Positions 1 through 6,266 of a stretch of 8,745 nt of DNA are shown here, piece by piece (positions within the stretch are counted from its first letter, which is position 1; each line of letters starts with the position of its first letter). Origin of the DNA: Polynucleobacter sp. (GTDB taxonomy: Bacteria > Pseudomonadota > Gammaproteobacteria > Burkholderiales > Burkholderiaceae). The position numbers and the translations under genes are program-made. Where the stretch lies: assembly GCA_023257325.1 (NCBI GenBank), contig JALRCP010000013.1, forward strand, positions 1 through 8,745, written 5' to 3'. The notes beneath the pieces are model-generated. The model searched no databases. It was not told where the DNA came from and saw only the letters and a program-made list of their open reading frames with translations.

Positions 1-87
1 GTTAGGGCGCAGGGGGTCCAATCAGATGCGGGAGGGATGCCTCTAATTACCTTCACGTTAAGGTATGAATTATATTGGCGGGCATGA
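1..87 (+). CDS. C-terminal end of an unidentified upstream gene (partial)
   Basis: The first reading frame is open from base 1 to a TGA at 85-87, giving the last 28 residues of a protein that begins outside the window and ends in ...LRYELYWRA. The stop overlaps the purN ATG at 84 as ATGA, a usual arrangement for translationally coupled genes, and this is the main reason to believe the frame. The alternating hydrophobic and polar residues near the end suggest beta-strand, but I do not recognise the family. A short open frame at a window edge can be chance, so confidence is moderate. Confidence 0.5.
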   Translation, partial: VRAQGVQSDAGGMPLITFTLRYELYWRA

Positions 88-722
88 GTTCAATTGTTAT
101 TCTTATTTCAGGTCGTGGTTCCAATATGGAAGCCATTGTTCGGGCTGCCCAAAAAGACGCTTGGCCCGCCCAAATTGCGGCGGTGATTTCCAATCGTCCA
201 GATGCTGCAGGCCTTGATTTTGCTAGGTCTCACGGTATTCAGACAGCAGTTTTGGATCATCGAACCTTTCAAGACCGCGCCAGTTTTGATGCTCAATTGG
301 TTGAACTGATTGATTCATTTAACCCGGATTTGGTTGTTCTGGCTGGTTTTATGCGGATTTTGACTGGTGATTTCGTGCGTCACTATGCGGGTAAGTTATT
401 AAATATCCACCCCTCATTGTTGCCTCTTTTCCCAGGTTTACACACGCATGAGCAGGCTTTAGCAGCTGGTGTGAGTGAGCATGGGGCTACGGTCCACTTT
501 GTGACGGAGGCTTTAGATCACGGGCCGATGGTGATTCAAGCCAAAGTTCCTGTTTTGCCGGGTGATACCGCTGATACCCTCGCTAAGCGCGTTTTAAAGC
601 AAGAGCATGTTATTTATCCGCGCGCAGTTCGTTGGTTCATTGATAATCGCTTATCAATTCGCGATAACCAAGTCATTGTGAGTCCTGCAGAGGCTCAAAT
701 TCTTATTTCAACGGACCAGTAA
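84..722 (+). CDS. purN: Phosphoribosylglycinamide formyltransferase (GAR transformylase)
   Basis: PurN moves a formyl group from 10-formyltetrahydrofolate to glycinamide ribonucleotide, the third step of cytosolic de novo purine synthesis. The 212-residue product matches the E. coli enzyme in length. It opens with the phosphate-binding motif ISGRGSN (residues 8-14) and carries NIHPSLLP with the catalytic Asn107 and His109, then ALDHGP with catalytic Asp145, each one residue off the E. coli positions (106, 108, 144). The frame can be extended to a TTG at 75, but ATG 84 gives the usual family N-terminus (MSSIVILISGRGSN) and overlaps the previous stop as ATGA. No strong ribosome binding site is visible, which fits coupling to the upstream gene. 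The RNA methyltransferase gene follows after 3 bases, so the two are probably co-transcribed. Confidence 0.96.
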   Translation: MSSIVILISGRGSNMEAIVRAAQKDAWPAQIAAVISNRPDAAGLDFARSHGIQTAVLDHRTFQDRASFDAQLVELIDSFNPDLVVLAGFMRILTGDFVRHYAGKLLNIHPSLLPLFPGLHTHEQALAAGVSEHGATVHFVTEALDHGPMVIQAKVPVLPGDTADTLAKRVLKQEHVIYPRAVRWFIDNRLSIRDNQVIVSPAEAQILISTDQ

Positions 723-725
723 CTC

Positions 726-2093
726 ATGACAACAGATCAAAAAGCCATTGCAGCCAGAGCCAAGGCCCTGCCCCAACATGTGGAGCATTTGGGGGTGGTG
801 ATCACTGAGTTGATGAAGTTTGCCCATCCTGCGGATATGGTGGTGAGCCGTTATTTTCGATCTCAGCCTAGATTGGGCAATCGTGACCGTGCTTTGATTG
901 CTGAGGCATCGTTTGCTTTTTTAAGAAGAAAAACAGAAATTTCTCAGTTTGCTGAGAGTGGTTCTGGTCCTTTAGCCAGAAGGCTGGCCCTGCTTTCATT
1001 ATTGATTACGATGATTGAGAGTGGCTTGGGTTCTGGTAATCGCGCAGAAAGCGCCTTGGCCGATTTGGCCTTTGTGGTCCACCCTCAAGAAATTGATTGG
1101 TTAAAGCGTTTTGGCACGATTGATCGAGATACTCTGGCGCCGTTGACCCGGGTTAATTTGCCCGAATGGATTTGGAATGCCTTGGGTTCCTCAGTATCTA
1201 AGGAAGAGTGTTTGCCATTGGCTGAGGCGATGCTCAAGGCAGCGCCGCTAGATTTGAGGGTCAACACCATCAAGGCTGGCCGAGAAGAGCTCCTGAGCCT
1301 CTTAAATGATCTTGGTGGGCGTTATGCCGCTGAGCCAACCCCTTTTGCTCCGAATGGCTTGAGATTGAAGGGTAAGCCAGCACTTCAAACCCAAGAATTC
1401 TTCAAAAATGGCTATGCAGAAGTTCAAGACGAAGGCAGTCAGTTACTCAGCATGCTTTTGGAGCCCAAGCGCGGTGAGATGGTGGTTGATTTTTGTGCAG
1501 GTGCGGGTGGTAAAACTCTTTCTTTGGGTGCCATGATGAAGTCAAGTGGTCGTTTATATGCATTTGACGTATCAGAAAAGCGTTTGGCCAACCTGAAGCC
1601 CCGTTTGGCCAAGAGCGGTCTTTCCAATGTTCACCCTGTATGGATTGATAACGAAAATGATGCCAAAGTGAAGCGTTTGGCTGGCAAGATTGATCGCGTG
1701 TTGGTGGACGCCCCTTGTAGTGGTTTGGGTACCTTGCGTCGTAACCCTGACTTGAAATGGCGTCAGTCCCCCCAAAGTGTGGCGGAGCTCACTCAAAAGC
1801 AGCTATCTATTTTGAATTCTGCTTCACGCCTCCTCAAACCAGGTGGGCGCCTGGTCTATGCAACCTGCAGCTTGATTTACCAAGAAAACCAAGGAGTTGT
1901 AGAAGCGTTTTTGGCCAATAACCCTCAATTTGAGCTAAAAGATCCCAAAGAGGTCTTAAGAGACAGCTTTCCGCTAATGGGAAATTTACCCATTGGAGCT
2001 TCCCCAAACAGTGCTTGGTGGCAGTTATTTCCTCATGTTCACGGCACAGATGGCTTTTTTGGCGCCATTTTGGAGCGAAAAGCCGTATCTTAG
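726..2093 (+). CDS. RsmB/NOP-family SAM-dependent RNA (cytosine-5) methyltransferase
   Basis: The 455-residue protein belongs to the RsmB/NOP2/Sun family, which methylates carbon 5 of cytosine in RNA using SAM. The first ~150 residues are helical, with a NusB-like stretch (SRYFRSQPRLGNRDRALI, 41-58). AEVQDEGSQL (231-240) opens the catalytic core. The SAM-binding loop is VDFCAGAGGKT (254-264). The two family cysteines are present: Cys331 in DAPCSG and Cys381 in ATCS, the latter being the usual nucleophile. DGFFGA (442-447) is the conserved end motif. The start at 726 lies 3 bases after purN and has no obvious Shine-Dalgarno, suggesting coupling. Classical RsmB methylates 16S rRNA C967, but Burkholderiales usually also have an fmt-linked rsmB, so the exact target of this purN-linked copy is uncertain and no gene symbol is given. 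Confidence 0.92.
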   Translation: MTTDQKAIAARAKALPQHVEHLGVVITELMKFAHPADMVVSRYFRSQPRLGNRDRALIAEASFAFLRRKTEISQFAESGSGPLARRLALLSLLITMIESGLGSGNRAESALADLAFVVHPQEIDWLKRFGTIDRDTLAPLTRVNLPEWIWNALGSSVSKEECLPLAEAMLKAAPLDLRVNTIKAGREELLSLLNDLGGRYAAEPTPFAPNGLRLKGKPALQTQEFFKNGYAEVQDEGSQLLSMLLEPKRGEMVVDFCAGAGGKTLSLGAMMKSSGRLYAFDVSEKRLANLKPRLAKSGLSNVHPVWIDNENDAKVKRLAGKIDRVLVDAPCSGLGTLRRNPDLKWRQSPQSVAELTQKQLSILNSASRLLKPGGRLVYATCSLIYQENQGVVEAFLANNPQFELKDPKEVLRDSFPLMGNLPIGASPNSAWWQLFPHVHGTDGFFGAILERKAVS

Positions 2094-2173
2094 TTAAAAG
2101 TTGTTAATTGCTCTCATTTATTTCTAAATATTCATTAAAAAGCATGATTTAGATTAAATTTGATCAATAAATA

Positions 2174-2202
2174 GCGACATTGTTTCTCTAAACCTTGATA
2201 AA
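2174..2202 (+). promoter_or_regulatory. Possible sigma-70 promoter for the desaturase gene
   Basis: GCGACA (2174-2179) and GATAAA (2197-2202) are 17 bases apart; each agrees with the sigma-70 consensus at four of six positions. Transcription would begin near 2209, inside the inverted repeat at 2206-2227. The whole 145-base gap (2094-2238) is very AT-rich and offers other weak -10-like boxes, for example TAAATA at 2125-2130, so this is only the best of several candidates. The rsmB-like gene has no clear terminator in this gap, so some readthrough is possible. Confidence 0.32.
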
Positions 2203-2205
2203 ATG

Positions 2206-2227
2206 CTCAAATTGAGTGAAATTTGAG
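2206..2227 (+). promoter_or_regulatory. Perfect inverted repeat touching the desaturase ribosome binding site
   Basis: CTCAAATT (2206-2213) and AATTTGAG (2220-2227) are exact reverse complements around a six-base loop, GAGTGA. The right arm overlaps the first bases of the Shine-Dalgarno GAGAGGA (2225-2231), which is seven bases before ATG 2239. The left arm also forms a smaller palindrome, CTCAA-A-TTGAG (2206-2216). As DNA it could be a repressor site near the start of transcription; as RNA it could be a weak hairpin that partly hides the ribosome binding site. The repeat is seen directly; either role is inference. Confidence 0.45.
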
Positions 2228-2238
2228 AGGATAGCCGC

Positions 2239-3438
2239 ATGGCTTGGTTAGAGACATCAAGAGATTTTGTGTTGAATTGGTTGGCAAATGGCTATTTAGA
2301 GTGGTCTTGGTGGCAAATTCTTTTAATCACCTTATTGCTAACGCACATCACCATTGCCAGCGTCACTATCTTCTTACACCGTTGCCAAGCGCACCGCGCC
2401 CTTGAGTTACACGCCATTCCATCTCATTTTTTCCGCTTTTGGTTATGGTTAACCACTGGTATGGTGACCAAAGAGTGGGCAGCGATTCATCGCAAGCATC
2501 ACGCCAAATGCGAATCAGTGGATGATCCGCATAGCCCACAAATACTGGGTATTGGTACTGTTTTGTCACGTGGTGCTGAACTCTATCGTGCGGAAGCTAA
2601 AAACAAAGAAACCATTGAAAAATTTGGTCATGGCACCCCCGATGACTGGATCGAGAAAAACCTTTACTCCAAATATCAATGGCAAGGCGTTGGCTTGATG
2701 TTGATCATTGATTTAATTCTTTTCGGAGCATTGGGCGCCACGGTATGGGCGGTGCAGATGCTTTGGATACCGGTGACTGCGGCCGGCATCATCAATGGCA
2801 TGGGTCATTATTGGGGCTATCGCAATTACGACTGCGAAGACGCTTCAACCAATTTAATGCCTTGGGGCATCATCATCGGTGGTGAAGAGTTGCACAACAA
2901 TCACCACACGTATGCCACCAGCGCTAAGTTATCAAACAAATGGTACGAGTTTGATATTGGTTGGGTTTACATTCGTACTTTAGAGATGGCTGGTTTGGCT
3001 AAAGTTAAAAAATTACCACCTAAGCCGGTGTTAAGTGATCTTTCATTGGCATCAGAAAAAACTTTACAAGCAGTGATTGCCAATCGATATGAATTGATGG
3101 CACGCTATTCAAAGACTTTGCGTCAGACATTTAATTCTGAAGTGGCGCATGTTAAAGAGTTGGCCTCTCAGTTTGGTGATCAACATTTGTGGTTGTACAA
3201 AGATGAAGCCAAGTTAACGCCCCAGGAGCAAGATCGCCTTGAAAAGCTGATGGCAAGCAATAAATCAGTGAAATTAATGGTTGAGATGCGTCGTGATTTA
3301 GCTGCCTTGTGGCAACGTTCACACGTTACCAAGGAGCAATTGATTGCCCAGTTGCAACAATGGTGCCAGAAGGCCGAATCAAGCGGTATGAGTGGTTTGC
3401 AGGAGTTCTCATTGCGCTTGCGAAGATACACTGTATAA
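2239..3438 (+). CDS. Membrane di-iron fatty acid (acyl-CoA type) desaturase with a C-terminal helical extension
   Basis: This 399-residue protein is an integral-membrane desaturase of the OLE1/stearoyl-CoA type, expected to insert a cis double bond into saturated acyl chains and so control membrane fluidity. Iron-ligand histidines are complete: HRCQAH (47-52), HRKHH (84-88), NGMGH (186-190, the NxxxH motif) and HNNHH (219-223). Hydrophobic segments lie near 24-46, 62-76, 150-171 and 173-189. No cytochrome b5 or ferredoxin domain is fused, so electrons must come from a separate carrier. The catalytic part ends near residue 265; about 130 further soluble, helical residues follow, and residues ~316-399 resemble the C-terminal helical region of ISL3-family transposases. 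GAGAGGA at 2225-2231 is a good ribosome binding site for ATG 2239. The regioselectivity (probably delta-9) and the acyl carrier cannot be read from sequence alone. Confidence 0.9.
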   Translation: MAWLETSRDFVLNWLANGYLEWSWWQILLITLLLTHITIASVTIFLHRCQAHRALELHAIPSHFFRFWLWLTTGMVTKEWAAIHRKHHAKCESVDDPHSPQILGIGTVLSRGAELYRAEAKNKETIEKFGHGTPDDWIEKNLYSKYQWQGVGLMLIIDLILFGALGATVWAVQMLWIPVTAAGIINGMGHYWGYRNYDCEDASTNLMPWGIIIGGEELHNNHHTYATSAKLSNKWYEFDIGWVYIRTLEMAGLAKVKKLPPKPVLSDLSLASEKTLQAVIANRYELMARYSKTLRQTFNSEVAHVKELASQFGDQHLWLYKDEAKLTPQEQDRLEKLMASNKSVKLMVEMRRDLAALWQRSHVTKEQLIAQLQQWCQKAESSGMSGLQEFSLRLRRYTV

Positions 3439-3467
3439 GCTCAAGCAAAAACAAGGCAAGACAAAAT

Positions 3468-3494
3468 AAAAAACCCGCTTCATGCGGGTTTTTT
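3468..3494. terminator. Bidirectional rho-independent terminator between the desaturase and rpmG
   Basis: ACCCGC (3473-3478) pairs with GCGGGT (3484-3489) around the loop TTCAT, flanked by six A on the left and six T on the right, so the full 11-base arms are complementary. It has a GC-rich stem and a U-run when read on either strand. It lies 30 bases after the desaturase stop and 25 bases beyond the rpmG stop, and probably serves both convergent genes. Confidence 0.93.
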
Positions 3495-3518
3495 AATAAC
3501 TCAATAAAGCCAAGAAAC

Positions 3519-3686
3519 TTATTTAATCTTAGTTTCTTTGTATGAAACATGTTTGCGAGCTTTTGGATCGAACTTCATGATTTCCATTTTCTCAGGCATG
3601 TTACGTTTGTTCTTGGTTGTTGTGTAGAAATGACCAGTACCTGCAGTCGATTCTAATTTGATTTTTTCGCGTCCACCTTTAGCCAT
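3519..3686 (-). CDS. rpmG: 50S ribosomal protein L33
   Basis: Translating the minus strand gives 55 residues beginning [20 protein letters not shown] and ending SYKETKIK, a full-length bacterial L33, a small component of the 50S subunit near the E site. The zinc-binding cysteine pairs of some L33 forms are absent; there is no cysteine at all, as in E. coli L33. A strong Shine-Dalgarno, AAGGAG on the minus strand (CTCCTT at 3694-3699), overlaps the rpmB stop codon (3698-3700), so rpmB and rpmG are tightly linked and co-transcribed, in the common proteobacterial order. The terminator at 3468-3494 ends the unit. Confidence 0.98.
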   Translation of the reverse strand: MAKGGREKIKLESTAGTGHFYTTTKNKRNMPEKMEIMKFDPKARKHVSYKETKIK

Positions 3687-3697
3687 TTTGCTACTCC

Positions 3698-3931
3698 TTA
3701 GATTTCACCGCGAATACGCAAATCAGCTAAAACGGCATCAATGCCTACTTTATCGATCATGCGAAGACCTGCATTGGTAATGCGTAAGCTTACCCAACGG
3801 TTCTCTGATTCAACCCAAAAACGACGGTTTTGCAGATTAGGCAAAAAGCGACGTTTCGTCTTATTGTTTGCGTGGGAAACATTGTTGCCGACCATCGGCT
3901 TTTTCCCGGTGACTTGGCATACTTTTGCCAT
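3698..3931 (-). CDS. rpmB: 50S ribosomal protein L28
   Basis: The 77-residue product begins [20 protein letters not shown] and contains the basic stretch [16 protein letters not shown] (24-39), typical of L28, a 50S protein bound to 23S rRNA. The length agrees with E. coli L28. Only one cysteine (Cys5) is present, so this is the zinc-free form. The start is well fixed: an AAGGAG ribosome binding site (CTCCTT at 3938-3943 on the plus strand) lies six bases upstream, and an extended -10 promoter is centred about 35 bases before the start. rpmG follows after an 11-base gap that carries its ribosome binding site. Confidence 0.98.
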   Translation of the reverse strand: MAKVCQVTGKKPMVGNNVSHANNKTKRRFLPNLQNRRFWVESENRWVSLRITNAGLRMIDKVGIDAVLADLRIRGEI

Positions 3932-3961
3932 GACACACTCCTTGAATTGCGAAAAAAAGAG

Positions 3962-3990
3962 ATTGTAGCAGGTGGCGAGAAACTATTCCA
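3962..3990 (-). promoter_or_regulatory. Extended -10 promoter for rpmB-rpmG
   Basis: Read on the minus strand, TGCTACAAT (3970 down to 3962) is an extended -10 element with five of six consensus positions in TACAAT. A poor -35, TGGAAT (3990 down to 3985), lies 17 bases upstream, as is usual when the TG extension is present. Transcription would start near 3955, giving a leader of about 25 bases that contains the AAGGAG site. This allows the ribosomal genes to be expressed independently of radC upstream. Confidence 0.6.
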
Positions 3991-4071
3991 CTATTTACAT
4001 GAAAGACCGCTTCAATTAATTCAAATTTAAGCCCAGGTGAGCTGAATAGCACCTTAAAAATAGCCTAAAAG

Positions 4072-4761
4072 TTAGTATTCACTATCATTAAATGGCATTA
4101 TTTTTAGGTCTAAAAAGGATGAAGCCCCTCTTTTGGTGACGATGCAGTGATCCAGTAAGTTCACCTCAATTAATTGCAGGGCCTCAAACAGAACAATGGT
4201 CAGTTGAATGTCTTCTGGGCTGGGTTTTAGGCTACCACTGGGGTGGTTGTGAGCAATGATTAAATTACTGGCGTTTCTCAAGAGACATTCTTTGGCAATT
4301 TCTCGAATATGAACAGTAGTTTCAGAGATGGAACCTCTGAAGATTTCGTGTGAATCTATCAAGCGCAAATGAATATCTAAGTAAAGGCACACAAAAACTT
4401 CATGATCTTTTTGACCAATCAAGCCGATTAAATAGCTCTTCACCAGATCAGTTGAAGTCAAAATACTTTGTTCTTGCATTTTTTCGCGATAACTTCTTTG
4501 GACTAATTCATCAATCACTTGAAGTTGTGACCATTTAGAAATACCAATCCCTTTAAAAGTTTGAAGATCTTCATATTTCGCATGAAGTAAAGATGAGATA
4601 GAGCCAAACTCAGAGAGTAAACGTTTCGATAAATCCAAGGAATTCTCACCGCGGGTTCCGGTTCTCAACAAAATTGAGAGAAGCTCTGCATCATCCATGG
4701 AGGATGGCCCTAACAAAAGGACCTTTTCCCGAGGGCGTAATTCTTTGGATGAGGCTTTCAA
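4072..4761 (-). CDS. radC: RadC/UPF0758 family protein, JAB/MPN metalloprotease fold
   Basis: A 229-residue RadC-family protein, historically called a DNA repair protein though its biochemical role remains unclear. An N-terminal helical part contains RPREKVLL (9-16) and a helix-hairpin-helix-like LQTFKGIGISK (66-76). The C-terminal JAB/MPN domain has the metal-binding signature HNHPSGSLKPSPED (171-184; His171, His173, Asp184). The usual VYPREV before this motif reads VHIREI (150-155), a mild divergence. No in-frame ATG lies near the proper N-terminus. TTG 4761 gives family length; TTG 4815 would add 18 residues and overlap fkpB. Neither has a good ribosome binding site. The open frame continues far upstream, antisense to fkpB and ispH, but that part is spurious. 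radC-rpmB-rpmG is the E. coli order. Confidence 0.88.
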   Translation of the reverse strand: MKASSKELRPREKVLLLGPSSMDDAELLSILLRTGTRGENSLDLSKRLLSEFGSISSLLHAKYEDLQTFKGIGISKWSQLQVIDELVQRSYREKMQEQSILTSTDLVKSYLIGLIGQKDHEVFVCLYLDIHLRLIDSHEIFRGSISETTVHIREIAKECLLRNASNLIIAHNHPSGSLKPSPEDIQLTIVLFEALQLIEVNLLDHCIVTKRGASSFLDLKIMPFNDSEY

Positions 4762-4767
4762 GGAAGT

Positions 4768-4797
4768 TTGAGCAGATTTCTCCCGCCTAGTTAAAAT
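4768..4797 (+). promoter_or_regulatory. Possible promoter for fkpB-ispH, giving a very short or absent leader
   Basis: TTGAGC (4768-4773, four of six consensus positions) and TAAAAT (4792-4797, five of six) are 18 bases apart. The expected start point, about seven bases after the -10 box, falls at or next to the A of the fkpB ATG at 4804. The boxes lie in the 42-base gap between the divergent radC and fkpB genes, assuming radC begins at 4761. The match is by eye only. Confidence 0.38.
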
Positions 4798-4803
4798 GGA
4801 ATC

Positions 4804-5268
4804 ATGACTGATCAAAACATGGCCAGCGGCGCCGAAGTTACCGCAAACTCTTTCTTGACCTTGAACTACAGAATCGCTTTGCCCGAAGGGGGGGATGTTG
4901 TCAACACCTTCGAGGACAAGCCGGCCACCTTGATGATGGGGACTGGGCAGTTTTCCCCTACGCTTGAGCAAGCCTTGATTGGCATGCTTCTTAATGAGAG
5001 AAAGACATTCACCTTGGCACCTGAAGTGGCTTTTGGTGAAAAAAATCCTGATTTGATTCGCACGATTTCCATGAAGACTTTGCGTGAAAATTCTTCCCCG
5101 GAAGAAGATTATTTGCCTGGTGACATGATTGAATTCAATGCTCCCAATGGGGCTACATATTCTGGAACCTTGTTGGCAATTGATGGTGATTCGGCCACGT
5201 TTGATTTCAATCACCCCTTGTCTGGAAAGACGATTTTGTTTGAAGCTGAAATCATTGCGATTCTTTAA
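4804..5268 (+). CDS. fkpB: FKBP-type peptidyl-prolyl cis-trans isomerase (SlpA/FkpB family)
   Basis: This 154-residue cytoplasmic protein belongs to the SlyD/SlpA group of FKBP prolyl isomerases, with an FKBP fold interrupted by a chaperone flap (about residues 78-128). Family features seen are the FKBP N-terminal strand LTLNYRIALPEG (18-29), GTGQFSPTLEQALIGM (46-61), AFGEKNPDLI (76-85) and the closing DFNHPLSGKT (134-143), close to E. coli SlpA. There is no metal-binding histidine-rich tail as in SlyD. ATG 4804 has no convincing Shine-Dalgarno; ATG 4819 (residue 6) is an alternative with none either. The gene abuts ispH with no gap, the same pairing as in E. coli, although lspA, which precedes fkpB there, is absent and radC lies divergent instead. 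Confidence 0.94.
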   Translation: MTDQNMASGAEVTANSFLTLNYRIALPEGGDVVNTFEDKPATLMMGTGQFSPTLEQALIGMLLNERKTFTLAPEVAFGEKNPDLIRTISMKTLRENSSPEEDYLPGDMIEFNAPNGATYSGTLLAIDGDSATFDFNHPLSGKTILFEAEIIAIL

Positions 5269-6228
5269 ATGACGACTGCTACACAAGACATCAGCAAAGC
5301 CAATGAAGATGGCGAAATTTTGTTGGCACAGCCCAGAGGCTTTTGCGCTGGTGTAGATCGAGCCATTACGATTGTTGAGCAAGCACTTGAGAAGTTTGGT
5401 GCACCCATTTACGTTCGACACGAAATTGTTCATAACGCCTATGTGGTTAATGATTTGCGTGCACGTGGAGCAATCTTTGTCGATGAGTTGAGTGAAGTGC
5501 CCTCTGGCAATACAGTGATTTTTAGTGCCCATGGGGTTTCTCCGGCGGTGAGAGAGGAAGCTCAGGCACGTGGTTTGAAAATCTTTGATGCAACTTGCCC
5601 TTTGGTTACTAAAGTGCATGTTGAAGTGATCAAAATGCGCAAAGAAGGTATGCATGTCATCATGATTGGTCATCGAGGTCATCCTGAAGTTGAGGGCACC
5701 ATGGGCCAGGCACCGGATGGCATTCAACTGGTGGAGAACATTTCAGACGTTCAATCTTTGACCATTCCACTCAATAGTTCGGTTGCCTATGTCACCCAAA
5801 CCACTTTGTCAGTGGATGAAACTCAAGAAATCGTTGATGCACTCAAAGCCAAATATCCGCATATCCAACAACCGAAAAAACAAGATATTTGCTATGCCAC
5901 TCAAAATAGACAAGATGCCGTTAAGTTCATGGCTCCACAAGTTGATATGGTGATTGTGGTGGGTAGCCCCAATAGCTCTAATTCCAATCGCTTGAGAGAA
6001 TTGTCTGAAAAGCTTGGCGTTGTTTCCTACATGGTGGACCATCCAAGTCAGCTAAAGCCTGAATGGTTTGTAGGAAAAAAGAGAATCGGTCTTACCGCTG
6101 GCGCTTCAGCGCCAGAGAGTTTGGCTCAAGCCATCATTGAAAGAATCAAAGAGTTGGGCCCCAAAAGTGTAAGAACTTTGGACGGCATTGTTGAGAATAC
6201 CGCTTTCCCTTTGCCAAAAGGTCTATAG
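5269..6228 (+). CDS. ispH: 4-hydroxy-3-methylbut-2-enyl diphosphate reductase
   Basis: IspH (LytB) is the last enzyme of the MEP isoprenoid pathway, reducing HMBPP to IPP and DMAPP with a [4Fe-4S] cluster. The cluster cysteines are Cys26 (RGFCAGV), Cys110 (DATCPLV) and Cys208 (DICYAT). Substrate and proton-relay residues His55, His88 (SAHG), His138 and Glu140 ([10 protein letters not shown]) are in place, as are TQTTL (176-180), [10 protein letters not shown] (233-242) and TAGASAPE (276-283). The product is 319 residues, normal for the family with a ~14-residue N-terminal extension relative to E. coli. The ATG follows the fkpB TAA directly (TAAATG) with no independent ribosome binding site, so translation is probably coupled. 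The final codons and stop form part of the terminator palindrome at 6215-6236. Confidence 0.97.
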   Translation: MTTATQDISKANEDGEILLAQPRGFCAGVDRAITIVEQALEKFGAPIYVRHEIVHNAYVVNDLRARGAIFVDELSEVPSGNTVIFSAHGVSPAVREEAQARGLKIFDATCPLVTKVHVEVIKMRKEGMHVIMIGHRGHPEVEGTMGQAPDGIQLVENISDVQSLTIPLNSSVAYVTQTTLSVDETQEIVDALKAKYPHIQQPKKQDICYATQNRQDAVKFMAPQVDMVIVVGSPNSSNSNRLRELSEKLGVVSYMVDHPSQLKPEWFVGKKRIGLTAGASAPESLAQAIIERIKELGPKSVRTLDGIVENTAFPLPKGL

Positions 6229-6236
6229 ACCTTTTG
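6215..6236. terminator. Perfect 22-bp palindrome over the ispH stop codon, probable terminator
   Basis: CAAAAGGTCTA (6215-6225) is followed at once by its exact reverse complement (6226-6236). As RNA it would fold as a nine-base-pair stem with a TATA loop, ending in TTTTG on either strand. The last four ispH codons and its TAG stop (6226-6228) lie inside the palindrome. The run of four T belongs to the stem rather than following it, so it is weaker than the terminator at 3468-3494. Confidence 0.65.
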
Positions 6237-6246
6237 CATTGAAACA

Positions 6247-6266
6247 AAGTCAATTTAAATTGACTT
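6247..6266. terminator. Perfect 20-bp AT-rich palindrome over the aminotransferase stop codon, possible terminator
   Basis: AAGTCAATTT (6247-6256) is followed by its exact reverse complement AAATTGACTT (6257-6266). On the minus strand it spans the end of the aminotransferase gene, whose stop codon is at 6255-6257, and is followed by TGTTTC. It may end transcription from the aminotransferase side, in tandem with the palindrome at 6215-6236. The stem is AT-rich, so a terminator role is less certain; a protein-binding site is an alternative. Confidence 0.5.

Noticed and set aside
4035..4054. Hairpin-like AGGTGAGCT...AGCACCT between radC and rpmB as a radC terminator.
   Set aside because: The stem is seven pairs with a two-base bulge and no U-run follows on the minus strand. 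radC transcription may well continue into rpmB.
4888..4894. Run of seven G in fkpB as a phase-variable tract.
   Set aside because: Seven bases is short for slippage control, it encodes the ordinary GlyGly of a loop, and a housekeeping isomerase coupled to essential ispH is an unlikely target.
4816..5727. A long open frame on the minus strand running in frame into radC from inside ispH.
   Set aside because: It is antisense to fkpB and ispH, which have full family motifs. Its translation shows no domain before the RadC part and is rich in Cys, His, Arg and Asn, typical of a shadow frame. RadC at normal length needs only 4072-4761.
6098..6115. Perfect hairpin CTGGCGC-TTCA-GCGCCAG inside ispH.
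   Set aside because: It encodes the conserved GASAPE active-site segment, so codon constraint can explain it, and no U-run follows. It lies over 100 bases before the stop.
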